Positions 9,930 through 20,889 of a DNA stretch of 64,000 nucleotides are shown in pieces (position 1 is the stretch's first letter; each line of letters begins with the position of its first letter). The notes under the pieces were generated by a model, which saw nothing but the letters and a program-made list of their open reading frames with translations, ran no database searches and had not been told where the DNA came from. A program made the translations under genes and the position numbers. Source of the stretch: Papilionanthe hookeriana x Papilionanthe teres (Eukaryota > Streptophyta > Magnoliopsida > Asparagales > Orchidaceae); assembly GCA_022702705.1 (NCBI GenBank), contig CM040428.1, positions 58,508,155 through 58,572,154 of the forward strand, written 5' to 3'.

Positions 9930-12900
9930 CCACGCGGCGCCGCGTCGGCCTCGGCGGCTCCGAATGCACGCGCGGCGCGCTCCCATTCGACGCCGCCATG
10001 CGAGTCGACAACCCGGGCCCCGCGGTTCTCGTGCCGTCTCCTGGTCCGACGCCATCCGAGCCGTCCGTCCGCGCGTGTATTAAATGGACGGCATCCGTTC
10101 ATCGTCCCCGAGCGTCCTCGCCGAGAGCCGTCCACACTAAATCTCTAAGATCTCGCTCGATACTCGACGGATTTTTATGTTCTTATGCTCATGGATTCGT
10201 CTTGAAGAGACGAACACATCTATACGGTTATCATGCATTGAAATTAAGGCATTTGAAATGGAGAATCTCCGGAAGCTCGGGATGAAGAATTAACTCATAC
10301 CTTAGCTGCGAGAGGTGAAGCCTCGATCGGAGATGCTTGGCACGTTCGTTGGAGCTGCGGGAGGCTAGGGATGAAGCACAGGGATGTGGTGAATTGCCTA
10401 GGTGTGATTTCCACCGAAGCGATCACAACCTTTGGAGTACGGAACAAGCTGGGTGACACGGAGATGGGGCTTTTGTTGGTGGACACCTTCCCTTGACACA
10501 GTGCGGGTGTAGGACCAATCGATTTGGGGATTGGCTCGTTGTGGAGAAGTGTCTCGGTTTTGGGTGGGATTTCGACTCCGAAATTGAGCTCGCGAGAGAA
10601 GAAATGGCGGGGGATCTCATCTGGGGATCAAGTGCTCGTGTGTGGGGAGGAGTACGGAACAATTTTGGCGAGTTTCGGTAAGGTGCGGTTCAGCACTTCT
10701 CGTGGCCGAGAAGGTGAGGGGTTTAAATAGGAGAGGTGGAGGGCCTCCCGGGGGAGTTGAGGGTGGGATCGAGCTGCTCTTGGCATGTGAAGAACGGCCA
10801 TGGTGGCCATTTGGAGTGGGGCGGCTCGGCGGGATGGAATTTCAAAGTTTGGCTTCTCCCGAGGTTTCGGGCATGGTGTTTTCCGGCGGCGGGTGGCCGG
10901 CCGGCCGAGCATGGGTCACCCTCGGGGTCGAGGTGGGTCGGGGCTTGATGTTTGTGAAGGCGATTGGTAGGCTGCCATGTGTAAAGTGGTTTAATCAGAA
11001 TGGAATGGGGAAGGGGTCATTTTGGCTTCAATTTGGTCAACCCATTGGTTTGGGTTGGGTGCACCTCCCCATGGCTTTGATTTTGGGCTGAGAGGATCGG
11101 TTAGGTCGACTTGCATGGAGTGGTGAAGTCTCCATCCATGGTGAGGTGGCTAAGCATGGTTTAGTGTGTGACATGCTTAAGGTAAAAAAGGTTAAAGGAG
11201 GTTTAAGAAAGAACCTCCTCTTCTTGCCATAAATGGACTAATGACAAGTCAAAGCCCTCATGGCTTCATGTGGCTTGAGAATGGCTTGTTCATGGCTCCA
11301 TTTGGCTTGGGAAAAGGTTGGGTCGATTTCATAAAAATGGGTTTTAAGAATTTTGGATATTTTGGTGTGAATTTGTATGGGGCTTGATTTGGAATTGTTT
11401 GATGATGGAATTATAACTTAGGGAATGGCTTTGATTAAATGGATGGCAAATGGAAATGTCATGTGGGCTTTAGGGCCAAATTTGGGCTTTTGTATTTGGT
11501 GGAAATGGGCTTTTAGGGAGGTTTAGGGAAGTGGGCTTTTAAATTTAAAATGGATTTTGGGATGAAATTTTGGTAAAGGCTTGGGCCAAATAATTGTTGA
11601 GTTTGGTTTAGGGATGCTTCATGAGTGGTTTGAAACAAATTTGAGGTGATTTGGGTTTGAATTGGTTTGAATTTGGGTTTAATTGGTAAAGAGGCTAAGG
11701 TGGGCCAAAATGGGCTACCATGGGCCAAAGTTAGGCTAGAGTTGAAATTGATGTAAAATTAATGTTGGGAAATGTTTATGGGAGTGTTTCAAAGAGGTTT
11801 TGGCTTTGGTTAGGTTTTGATTTTGGGGATTTGGGCTCATTTGGGCTAGGTTTGGGTTTAGGTCGAAAATGGGCCTTTTAGCTTTGGGTTGAATTTGAGT
11901 GGGGTTTGGATCAAAATTTTGGGCAAATCATGTTAGTGTTTTGTTTATGGGGATGTCAAGGAAGGTTTAGAAAAGATTTGGGGTTAATTGGAGTTGAATT
12001 GGGTGAGTTTGGGTTAGGTTTGGGTCATAGGTCCAAATTGGGCTTTAAGGCCAAAAGTGAAATTGGATCCCAATGCCAATCAAATTGGGCTTGGATTTGG
12101 TCTAAATTGGTGTTGGGGATGTTGAATTGAAGTTTAGAATTGAATTGGACCAGAATTTGGGTCAATTGGGTAGGTTTGGTTTGACATTGGGTTCATTTTG
12201 GGTTAAAATGGGTCGAAGTGGGGGTTTTGATAAAAGTGAGGTAAATTGACAAAATTGGCCCATGGTGTAGTTGAATAAAATGAAATTGGGAATATTTGGG
12301 GTTTTCTGGAATTTTCTGGGAATTTTCTGAATTTTTGGATTTTTTGAGTCGAAAAGGGTATTTTGGGTATTTGGAAGGTATTGGGGGGTATTTTTGGAAT
12401 TTTTGATATTTTTGGATATGGATGATCAGTTTGAGTGATGTGGAAATGTTTGGGATTGATTTTGGAAAATTTTGGGTAATTTGGAAATTTTTGAGAAATT
12501 TGAGGTATTCGAGAGCTTTGGGTAGGTTGGCGGGCGTTGGGTCCGGAGGTCGAAAATTGAAAATTTGGAAAATTGAAGATTGGGTGGATGTAAGTGAAAT
12601 GAAATCATTTTTGTTGAGCCATGAAGCCATATCAAGCCCACATGAGCCATGAAGGGACTCATTTGAGGCATTCACTAGTGTTGTTCCTAACCTCTTACGC
12701 GAGGCTTAGGGGTTAAGGACCATCCATGTGAATCACCTACATGAGTCGGGAAGTTAAGTTGGGTAAGGGTGTGTTTTAGGAGGTGTGTGAAAGTGTAGTG
12801 CATAGGTGTAGTGTATGTGTAAGTCGGCCCTTCACCGGACCAGGCCACCGAGGCGATCCTAAGGCGAAGAGTCCTATAGGAACTCATCCTTTAAACTTCC

Positions 12901-13100
12901 ACATTTGATTTCAACCCTCTAGGTGATTAGGGGTCTATAGTCGAGTTTGTGGAGTTTGCGGGGAGTTAAGAAGTGGTTTGAATTTCTAAAAGGTGGGTCC
13001 CGATTCTAGTCCTCTAAGATAGTCGAAGGAAAAGCTAAGGCTAGATCCTGAAATCTTAAAGAGAAGAAGAGAAGACCTCATCAAAAATGAGGTCGACAAA

Positions 13101-13118
13101 TGGACCCCCGATAGGTGT
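13101..13118. repeat. 18-bp inverted match next to the 3' LTR
   Basis: TGGACCCCCGATAGGTGT here is perfectly inverted at 23922-23939, near the other end of the internal region. On the minus strand this is where a polypurine tract should lie, just before the 3' LTR. Only GGGGG is present, interrupted by TCCATT, so the canonical polypurine tract is poor. Confidence 0.7.
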
Positions 13119-13465
13119 GGTGGTGACGGAGCACACCGCGCGTATTGGTGTTGACCGAAACGATCAACAAAACCAACACGGATGTCCAAGTAACAAACTT
13201 AGGACGAAGTAGAAGAGCTTCGTGGGGAGTGTCGAGTATATCTACGGGACGGGAGATTCTTGAACTCTCGGCTGGGGAAAGGAAAAGGAGGTGAATCTCG
13301 AATCACATGATGCGGGAGAAATTCGATTTAGATTTTATTTTGTTTCATGTTCGAGTCATGATATGTGAGTTTAGATTTTAATTTGGAGTTTCGATTTAGA
13401 TTGAAGTTTGTCGAGATTAATTTGAAGGGATTTGATTTGAAATGAAAATTGGAATTTTGAAGTTT
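13119..13465. other. Element 3' untranslated spacer
   Basis: Lies between the LTR edge and the tandem array. Toward the array it becomes a mix of GATTTAGATTTTAATTTG-like words. No coding frame was recognised. Confidence 0.5.
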
Positions 13466-14962
13466 TAGATGTAACATCTTCGACCCAAAAGAAGATCGAA
13501 TTGATTGGATTGGATCATTACAATGAGGAAAGATCGCGAGTAATGCGGTATTGGATGTAAAATCCTTAACCTCGAGAGTTTGATTTGATGTATTTCGGTG
13601 CGGTAGGAAGAGAATCCTAAAGCGGTGCGGTCTTGGATGTAAAATCCTCGACCCGAGAGTTTGAATTTGATGTATTTCGGTGCGGTAGGAAGAGAATCCT
13701 AAAGCGGTGCGGTCTTGGATGTAAAATCCTTGACCCGAAAGTTTGAATTTGATGTATTTCGGTGCGGTAGGAAGAGAATCCTAAAGCGGTGCGGTCTTGG
13801 ATGTAAAATCCTCGACCCAAAAGTTTGAATTGATGTATTTCGGTGCGATAGGAAGAGAATCCTAAAGCGGTGCGGTCTTGGATGTAAAATCCTCGACCCG
13901 AAGGTTTGAATTGATGTATTTCGGTGCGGTAAGAAGAGAATCCTAAAGCGGTGCGGTCTTGGATGTAAAATCCTCGACCGAAAGGTTTGAATTTGATGTA
14001 TTTCGGTGCGATAGGAAAAGAATCCTAAAGCGGTGCGGTCTTGGATGTAAAATCCTCGACCCAAAGGTTTGAATTTGATGTATTTCGGTGCGGTAGGAAA
14101 AGAATCCTAAAGCGGTGCGGTCTTGGATGTAAAATCCTCGACCCAAAAGTTTGAATTTGATGTATTTCGGTGCGGTAGGAAAAGAATCCTAAAGCGGTGC
14201 GGTCTTGGATGTAAAATCCTCGACCCGAAGGTTTGAATTGATGTATTTCGGTGCGGTAGGAAAAGAATCCTAAAGCGAGTGCGGTCTTGGATGTAAAATC
14301 CTCGACCCGAAGGTTTGAATTGATGTATTTCGGTGCGGTAGGAAGAGAATCCTAAAGCGGTGCGGTCTTGGATGTAAAATCCTCGACCCGAAGGTTTGAA
14401 TTGATGTATTTCGGTGCGGTAGGAAAAGAATCCTAAAGCGGTGCGGTCTTGGATGTAAAATCCTCGACCCAAAGGTTTGAATTTATGTATTTCGGTGCGA
14501 TAGGAAAAGAATCCTAAAGCGGTGCGGTCTTGGATGTAAAATCCTCGACCCAAAGGTTTGAATTTGATGTATTTCGGTGCGGTAGGAAAAGAATCCTAAA
14601 GCGGTGCGGTCTTGGATGTAAAATCCTCGACCCAAAGGTTTGAATTTATGTATTTCGGTGCAGTAGGAAAAGAATCCTAAAGCGGTGCGGTCTTGGATGT
14701 AAAATCCTCGACCCAAAGGTTTGAATTTGATGTATTTCGGTGCGATAGGAAGAGAATCCTAAAGCGGTGCGGTCTTGGATGTAAAATCCTCGACCCAAAG
14801 GTTTGAATTTGATGTATTTCGGTGCGGTAGGAAAAGAATCCTAAAGCGGTGCGGTCTTGGATGTAAAATCCTCGACCCAAAAGTTTGAATTTGATGTATT
14901 TCGGTGCGATAGGAAGAGAATCCTAAGCGGTCGCGGTCTTGGATGTAAAATCCTCGACCAAA
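13466..14962. repeat. ~82-bp tandem array (satellite-like)
   Basis: About 18-19 head-to-tail units of 81-84 bp. Each holds GGATGTAAAATCCTCGACCC, then AAGGTTTGAATTTGATG, then ATTTCGGTGCGGTAGGAA and AATCCTAAAGCGGTGCGG. The first two units (13466-13625) are diverged and the rest are about 95% alike. The array lies between integrase and the 3' LTR, the position where Tat/Ogre elements are known to carry variable tandem repeats that can seed satellite DNA. Because 82 is not a multiple of 3 and no unit has a minus-strand stop in any frame, overlapping minus-strand frames of 67-148 codons run through it. These are repeat artefacts, not proteins. Confidence 0.95.
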
Positions 14963-14967
14963 AGTTT

Positions 14968-15250
14968 GAATTTGAGATTTGAAATTTGGTAGGATTTGAT
15001 TTAAGATCTGGAAGATCGAATTTGAGATTTGAAATTTGACTGGGATTTGATTTAAGATCCGGAAGATCGAATTTGAGATTTGATAGAGATTTGGAATCTG
15101 GAAAGATTGAATTGGAAATTTGGAAGGATGAGTTTGAACTCGATTGAAATTTGATTTAAGATTTGATTTAAAATTTGATTTGAAATTTGAAAAGATTGAA
15201 TTTGAATTTTGATAGAGATTGGATTCGAAATTTGATTGAGATTTGATTTG
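14968..15250. repeat. ~50-bp degenerate tandem repeat
   Basis: Units starting GAATTTGAGATTTGAAATTTG at 14968, 15018 and 15069 are followed by more decayed GATTTGATTTAAAATTTG words. This is a second, different array directly next to the 82-bp array. Confidence 0.8.
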
Positions 15251-15399
15251 AAAAAGAAAACAAGGAAAACTTTATTATCAGGATTTTATTTATTTTAGCA
15301 CATTTTTGTCATTTTTGGGTTCGGACCCAGTCATAAGTAATCACTTCGCCCGTGCTTCTAGGGATGGAAAGTTCATTCCTTCGAAACATCGGGTAGCGT

Positions 15400-16600
15400 A
15401 ATACTTTTTCAAGTATCGTCCATTGATCGGAAGCATATGTCGTTCTCCTCGGCAATTCACTAGGCTGGTAGGAGCCTCTGAGTAGGCTTGCCTCGACTAC
15501 GAATGGTCCTTCCCAGTGGGTTCAAATTTTCCTCCTATCTTGCGGTGTGCGAGAATAGGTCTTTGAGAACGAGAACTATGTCACCAATTTTGAAGGTTCT
15601 TGGGCGGACCGGTTTGTCATGGGCTTGAACCATCTTAGCTTGATATAGTTCTAAGTTACGTTGCTGCTGCAAGTCTTTTCCCTTCAGGGCTCTCTAATTC
15701 TTCGAGTCGTAATTTGGCGTTCTCTTCTGTTGTGATTTTATTTGCAGCTGCGATTACGAGTGAAGGGAGGCCGAACCTCTAAAGGTAACAACTGCCTCGG
15801 ACCCATACACCGGAGCGTAAGGTGTAGCTTGCGTAGGAGTTACGAAGGTTGTCCGGTAAGCCCGTAAGGCTTCTAACAACTTCTCGTGCCAATTTCTCTT
15901 ATTGTCGTCTAAAGTCCTCTTTAAAATTTGAACGAGAGTTTTATTAAAAGCCTCAGTTAGGCCGTTTGCTCTTGGGTAGTAAATTGTTGAATATCGTCGG
16001 TCGATTCCGTGTCTCCGACAAAATTGTTGATTTGTGTGCTTCGAATGCTGACCCATTATACGAGATGATCTGCGCGGCACCCGAAGCGGTAGACAACTTG
16101 GTTCTTGAAAAATTGTAGTACGTGATGTGCTTTCACTTCTCTTAGCGGAGCCTGCCTGCGCACTTGGAAAAGTAATCTGTAGCTGCAAGAATGAAGCGAT
16201 GTCCTTTTGACGATGGTGGTTCTATTGGACCAACTATATCAGTGCCCCGACATTCGAATGGCCACGATGCGATTGTTGGATGTAGCACATTTGGAGGTTG
16301 GTGTAGAACCACTCCGTGCACTTGGCATTGGTGACGGCTCTTGGCGATTTTCATGCGGTCGGTCATCATCGAGGGCCGGTAGTACCCTAGTCTTTTAATT
16401 TTCATTTTCATCTTTGGACCCGATTGGTGAGCGCCACGAGTCTGAATGGACTTCCTTAACAATTTCGCGGGCTTCGGACCCGCTTAGGCACCTTAGCCGC
16501 ATTTGATCAAAAGACCTTCGTATAATGTGTTGTTTATTAACGCGTAGGACGAGTTCTTTTCTTGATCGATGGGCTAACGACCTATCCTCCGGTAGTTTTC
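15400..16600 (-). pseudogene. Integrase of the giant gypsy element (disrupted)
   Basis: Inserts the cDNA into the host genome. The minus-strand frame 16462-16142 gives the HHCC-end and core start (RLGYYRPSM, CQVHG, HPTIASWPFECRGTDIVGPI with the first catalytic Asp, then SSKGHRFILAATDYFSK). The frame 16188-15754 continues with the ANGLTEAFNKTLVQILKRTL stretch carrying the catalytic Glu, NWHEKLLEALRAYRTTF and TPYAPVYGSEAV. The C-terminal part (VRPRTFKIGDIVL-like) follows to about 15480 in another frame. These words are characteristic of Tat-group integrases. The core Asp-Asp segment between 16150 and 16050 is frameshifted, so no continuous protein exists as sequenced. Confidence 0.88.
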
Positions 16601-16739
16601 TGTTTGTAGGTAATCCATCGATAGTTGTCGCTGATCTTCAGTGTTTTTACGTCACTTCTTCTGATTGATCCTTTTTCCTTTTCGATTTGTGTATCGTATC
16701 TATGTCAAGTTGTGATAGGACATGGCGTCAGTGAGTGAC

Positions 16740-17190
16740 ACTTCCATCTGATTCATCTTGCAAACGGGAAAATTCTTTTGCGAGACAGGCTAGCGCATCC
16801 ATTAGAGCGTTTTCTTTTACGGGAATTTTGTAAATTGTCACATTCGGAATCTGTTCAACAATTTGTATGGCATCTTGGAAGTATTGCTCGAGTCTTGGTT
16901 TTAAAATTCTGTCTTGTCCGTGATACGTTGAATGATTAATTGTGAATCCCGTAGATGTTGATGTACTGTTATCCCAATTTGAATGGTTAATTCAGATCAC
17001 TGTTATGAGGGCTTCGTATTCCGCTTCGTTGTTTGTACATGGTTCATGTCGAGTGGTAGGAGTATCTTAACATCCCTAGCTCCGGTGTTATAAAGATTAG
17101 CCGATTCTGCCTTACGGGCACTATCACTTGCGATTCTTCGTCTTTGTGCGGCGAAGATGCTCCGTCGAAATATAATTCCCAACGTCGATC
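16740..17190 (-). pseudogene. RNase H domain of the giant gypsy element (disrupted)
   Basis: Degrades the RNA strand during reverse transcription. Visible on the minus strand are RRWELYFDGASS (catalytic Asp, near 17166), then in another frame NNEAEYEALI (catalytic Glu, near 17020), and further on KENALMDALACLAKEF near 16760. The order and spacing match the RNase H of Tat-type elements. At least two frame changes and an in-frame stop after the Glu motif break it. Confidence 0.8.
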
Positions 17191-17635
17191 ATCGAGGTCT
17201 TCTAGATTCATTATTTGTTCATGCGGCGGATCGTCATTGAGAGGAGATTCTGCCGTGCAAGAGTGTCGTTGCGAGGAAGTACTGCTAAGGCTTGTCCCTT
17301 TACGGCACGAAGAGGCACGAAAGTTATATCGAATTGCAATAATATCATTGACCATCCGGCAAGTCGCGGAAAGTGTTGGACGAGTCATCGAAGTATTGCA
17401 ATGGATTAAACTTCGAGATTAGGTTGACCTTATGAGAAAGCATGTAATGCACTGAGCTTTTGAGCGGCGAAGATCGAGACGCAAACAATGCTTTTCAATT
17501 GCGGGATACCTTATTTCCGTCGGCGATGAACGACGGCTTAAGTAATAAAGAGCATTTTCTTTACCCTCATCATTGACACAGGCTAACGGGGCTCCGAGAG
17601 AGTCGTCTAAAGCCGCGGTATAAAGTATTAGCGAT

Positions 17636-18570
17636 CTACACGAGGCCGAGAGTTGCTAAGACGGGAGGTGTCATTAAATATTGTTTAATGTCCTCGAAGG
17701 CCCTACGGCATTTCTCTTCCCAAATAAATTTGGCGTCCTTTTTAACTAGTGCTGAGAAAGGCTGACACCTACTGACAAGTTCGAGATAAAGCGTCGAAGA
17801 TATGCCGGCTTCCCTTGAAAAGATCGTAGTTGTTTTAAGGTTTTGGGAGGCGGCATTTCTAAGATAGCTTTTATCTTCTCGGGTCGATTTCAATTCCACG
17901 ATGTCGGACAACGAATCTAAGAATTTCCGGAGGTGACGCCGAAGGCGCATTTTAAGGGATTCATCTTAAGGTTAAATTGTCTTAATCGTTCGAAAACAAT
18001 TCTCAAATCATACAAATGGTTGTCCTTTACTTTGCTTTTGATGACCACATCGTCCACGTAGCATTCGACTTGATTGTGGATGAGATCATCAAAAATTCTT
18101 GTCATTGCTCTCTGGTAAGTTGCTCCTGCGTTCTTCAGTCCGAATGGCATTACTGTGTAGCAATATACTCAGATCGGCGTTCGAATCGTCGTAAGCTTTT
18201 CATCTTACGGAGCCATTTTTATTTGGTTGTATCACGAAGATCCATCCATGAATGAGAATATTTCGTGTGTTGAAGCGATGTCGATCATTAATTGCAGGAT
18301 TGGTAGAGGAAATTCATCTTTTGGACATGCCTTGTTTAAATCTACGAAGTCTACACAAATTCGATCGACCATTCTTCTTCACGTGCGGTACCACGTTGGC
18401 TAACCAAGTTGGGTATTGTTCTTCACGGACAAATTTAGCGTCTATTAACTTTTTAACCTCGGTATGACTTGTTGTTCGATTTCCAGACGCATTCTTACAG
18501 GACCTTGTCGGCTGGAACGAAGTAGGGTCCACTCCTAGTTTATGGTCGCGACCTCCGGAGCTAAACACGG
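17636..18570 (-). pseudogene. Reverse transcriptase of the giant gypsy element (disrupted)
   Basis: Copies element RNA into DNA. The minus-strand frame 18568-18314 holds EVKKLIDAKFVREEQYPTWL and NVVPHVKKNG. The frame 18150-17917 holds MPFGLKNAGATYQRAM and the active-site box CYVDDVVIKSK (YVDD at about 18049-18060). The frame 17950-17636 holds the connection region (CQPFSALVKKDAKF, CRRAFEDIKQYL, PPVLA). All are standard Ty3/gypsy RT blocks in the right order. The segment between 18314 and 18150, which should carry the second palm Asp, is split by frameshifts. The YVDD box is intact. Confidence 0.92.
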
Positions 18571-19270
18571 CATCTCATCGTAGCTCCAAGCAAAACGATC
18601 TTTGAATTCCCTTAATAACTTGATTATTTCTTTGGAGTCTTCTTTATTGAGTAAAGAGCTAACAAAGGTAGGTCTAGGCTCTTCGCTAGTACCTAAGTTA
18701 ACTTCTATTAACTCATCTATCGTAGATTTGATTTCTTCTTCGAATTCGGTGGAGCGTCTCCGATTTGTAAATCTTCGAGTTCGTCCGTAGTTTCCATGCA
18801 GTTTTCATTAGATTCACAAGTGACAACCGAAGCAAAATTCGGTATCATCGGCTGATCTCTTGTGCTAGAATCCGAGACCATGCTTTGAGTTGGGTGGACG
18901 ACGGAGTTATTCCATAAATTTTCAAAACGTTGTGATTGACCTTTTGTCCACTTGTCGAGTAAGAAACCACGTTGAATTAAATTTTGAACACGGGGAGAGT
19001 ACCACTCGAAAGGCGATTCCATTAATTCGATGAAGTAGCATCTTGAGTGTACATTATTTTCGGTTTTGGAGGAAGAAGCACCACGGTAGAATTTGATGGG
19101 TTTTGCACCACCGCTACGTACCTCTTTGACCTCCATACCCTCGATCTTATTAGAACGAATCGGGGTTAGGGTCATAGTATGTACATAGTGGTTAATCTTC
19201 TCGTACATTGATTTATATTCTTCGTTTCTTTCATCTTCAATAGGGATTTTGAATTGCGGCTTCTTCTGAC
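18571..19270 (-). pseudogene. Protease-RT linker region
   Basis: An open minus-strand frame of 163 codons (19208-18717) gives a hydrophilic, unremarkable sequence (FENLWNNSVVHPTQSM, TTDELEDLQIGD). Ogre elements carry a variable linker, and some an intron, between protease and RT. No splice sites were established here, so the function is unknown. Confidence 0.5.
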
Positions 19271-20080
19271 TTATTGTCGCTGCTTCTTGTTTGATTTCTC
19301 TTTCTTCTTCAGAACTATCTTCCCAATCGACATTGATGGTTGGTTTCCTCTGTCCAATCGTCCTAACGTCTCTACCACGACCTCGTCCCGGCCTCGACCT
19401 CGGATGCGAGTTGTGGAGAAACCTTCACCATCTCGCCGTAAGGGAGTGGTGAGTGACTGTTGGACTAGAACTTCAGGTTCTTCGTTGTCCCGAACTTTCT
19501 TTGCTTCATTTGTTATGGTATCTACGGAGAAGATCGTTTTCTTCGGTGGTGCATAATAAAGTTGCATCCTCGTGGATTCCAATTTCATGTACGGAGAATG
19601 GTTGTAAGTCACCTTTGATGCCTTGTTCCCCTCCATCGTAGTACTTGATGCAACGATGTAGAGATGATGGTACCATCCTGTTTTCATGTATCCATGGTCG
19701 GCCCGATAGAGCGTTGAACGACGTTTCGAATCAATTATGTGAAATTTCGCGGTTGTCTTTGCTAAGTCACCGGTCTTCATCGATAGCGTTATCGAGCCGA
19801 GGGCTCTTTCTCCTTTACGGTTGAATCCTCTTAATAACATTTTGTCGCCTCGAGCTCGCGGGCATCAATTTCCAAGTATGCTTAGCGTTCGAAGATTCAT
19901 TATATTGATTGATGCTCCTGGATCCACCGATACTCTGGAGAGTGTAAATTTTCCGATTGTGACTGAAATGTACAATGGTCGGTTGTGATCTACTGTTCCA
20001 AGTAGTAGGTCATTGTCTGTGAAGGTAACACCTCGTTGTTCCTTTAACGAGCAAACCTCATCTAAGGAATCTCCGGCCAT
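19271..20080 (-). pseudogene. Aspartic protease region of the giant gypsy element
   Basis: Cleaves the Gag-Pol polyprotein. The minus-strand frame 20080-19865 contains VTFTDNDLLLG, HNRPLYISV and SVDPGASINIM. The catalytic Asp is near 19924, in the D-P-G-A-S form rather than the usual DTG/DSG; related DxGxSxNIM forms are familiar in Tat-type proteases. A second frame (19840-19271, 189 codons) continues with RGFNRKGERALGSITL and ATTAKFHIIDS, the usual downstream half, and then a charged tail. One frameshift near 19850 separates the halves. Confidence 0.8.
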
Positions 20081-20889
20081 TTGAGCTAAGCAAATTTCCG
20101 GATCAAGTAAGGCCTTGATCGAGCTTCTCTCATCTCCTTTGATAAGATGAGAGCGTCGTAGATGCTCGGTTTGGTGAGTAGTTTCCTAAGATGGGCTAGC
20201 ACGTTGTAGTCCACTTTGTTTTCATGTGTCTCGTTTTCTTCTCGGATGGGTGTTTCTTCTGTCGGGGTTGGTTCTTCTCGAACAACCACACGCTTCCCTT
20301 TGTCTTTTGGACCCATTCTCGGAGGTAGAACTTTTCCACTCCTTAAGTCGACTTACGTAATTTCTTACGAATCTATTGTTGAGCTCGCCGGTGTCTCTTC
20401 TTGAATCGGAATGACGGGCTCTTCCGGATTAGCTTCGAGTACGAAGGCTCTAACTTCTATCGTATTTGGAGCTCCTCGAAACTCGCGAGATAGATTCGTT
20501 GCTTGTTGAACTCTCGTAGCCTCCTTGATGGATATCTTCTTCATTATTTTGCTTGTCGAGATCGTGTATGATTTGAGAATTGTCGTTGGTATCGAAATCG
20601 ATATCCGGATTATCGTTAGTTACGTAATCGTTAGAAACAGTCAACACGTAGCCAACGCCATCACCCTTATCATTATATGATCCCACCGAAGTGAGTAGAT
20701 AATCATACGAGTCGGGGGTTCGAGGGATTTCTCCCCGAATCGGAAACAACTATCCTAGGATAAGCGGCCCCTAGTCTAGCCTTAGGTGCCTCGAGTCTTC
20801 TCTTCTTCGTCAATTTTCTTCTTCTCTTCGATCGTCTCTGTTGAGGTGGTTCTTACATCGCAAGTGATAGTACCGGCTTAACGGGTTTC

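Larger units (their letters stand above)
5740..13098 (-). repeat. 3' LTR (left copy) of the giant gypsy element
   Basis: It matches 24182-31531 end to end. On the plus strand it consists of TGTCGGC and an AT-rich part with a (TTTAA)n block (about 7800-8130), a GC-rich island (9932-10140) preceded by a minus-strand TATA-like word, a moderately GC-rich stretch (10300-11100), a strongly C-poor G/T-rich part (about 11220-12640), and an end of AATGAGGTCGACA. Small reading frames on both strands inside the LTR are not supported as genes. Those in the GC island and at 10642-11091 are broken or shifted in the other LTR copy. Confidence 0.95.

Noticed and set aside
9926..10135. Arg-rich minus-strand ORF in the GC island of both LTRs
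   Set aside because: The frame differs between the two LTR copies, and the composition reflects CGCGGC-rich DNA.
10642..11091. 149-codon plus-strand ORF in the left LTR
   Set aside because: It is antisense to the element, and the equivalent region of the other LTR (29090-29400) breaks it. No motif was recognised.
11220..12640. Degenerate telomere-like repeats (TTTGGG, TTAGGG words)
   Set aside because: Words are irregular and do not form a TTTAGGG array. Base composition explains them.
13617..14880. Series of overlapping minus-strand ORFs of 67-148 codons starting MGRGFYIQDR
   Set aside because: They are produced by the ~82-bp tandem repeat, whose period is not a multiple of three and which has no stops in that strand. 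All frames repeat the same peptide words.
13466..14962. CRISPR-like regular repeat array
   Set aside because: Units are contiguous with no unique spacers, inside a plant retrotransposon.
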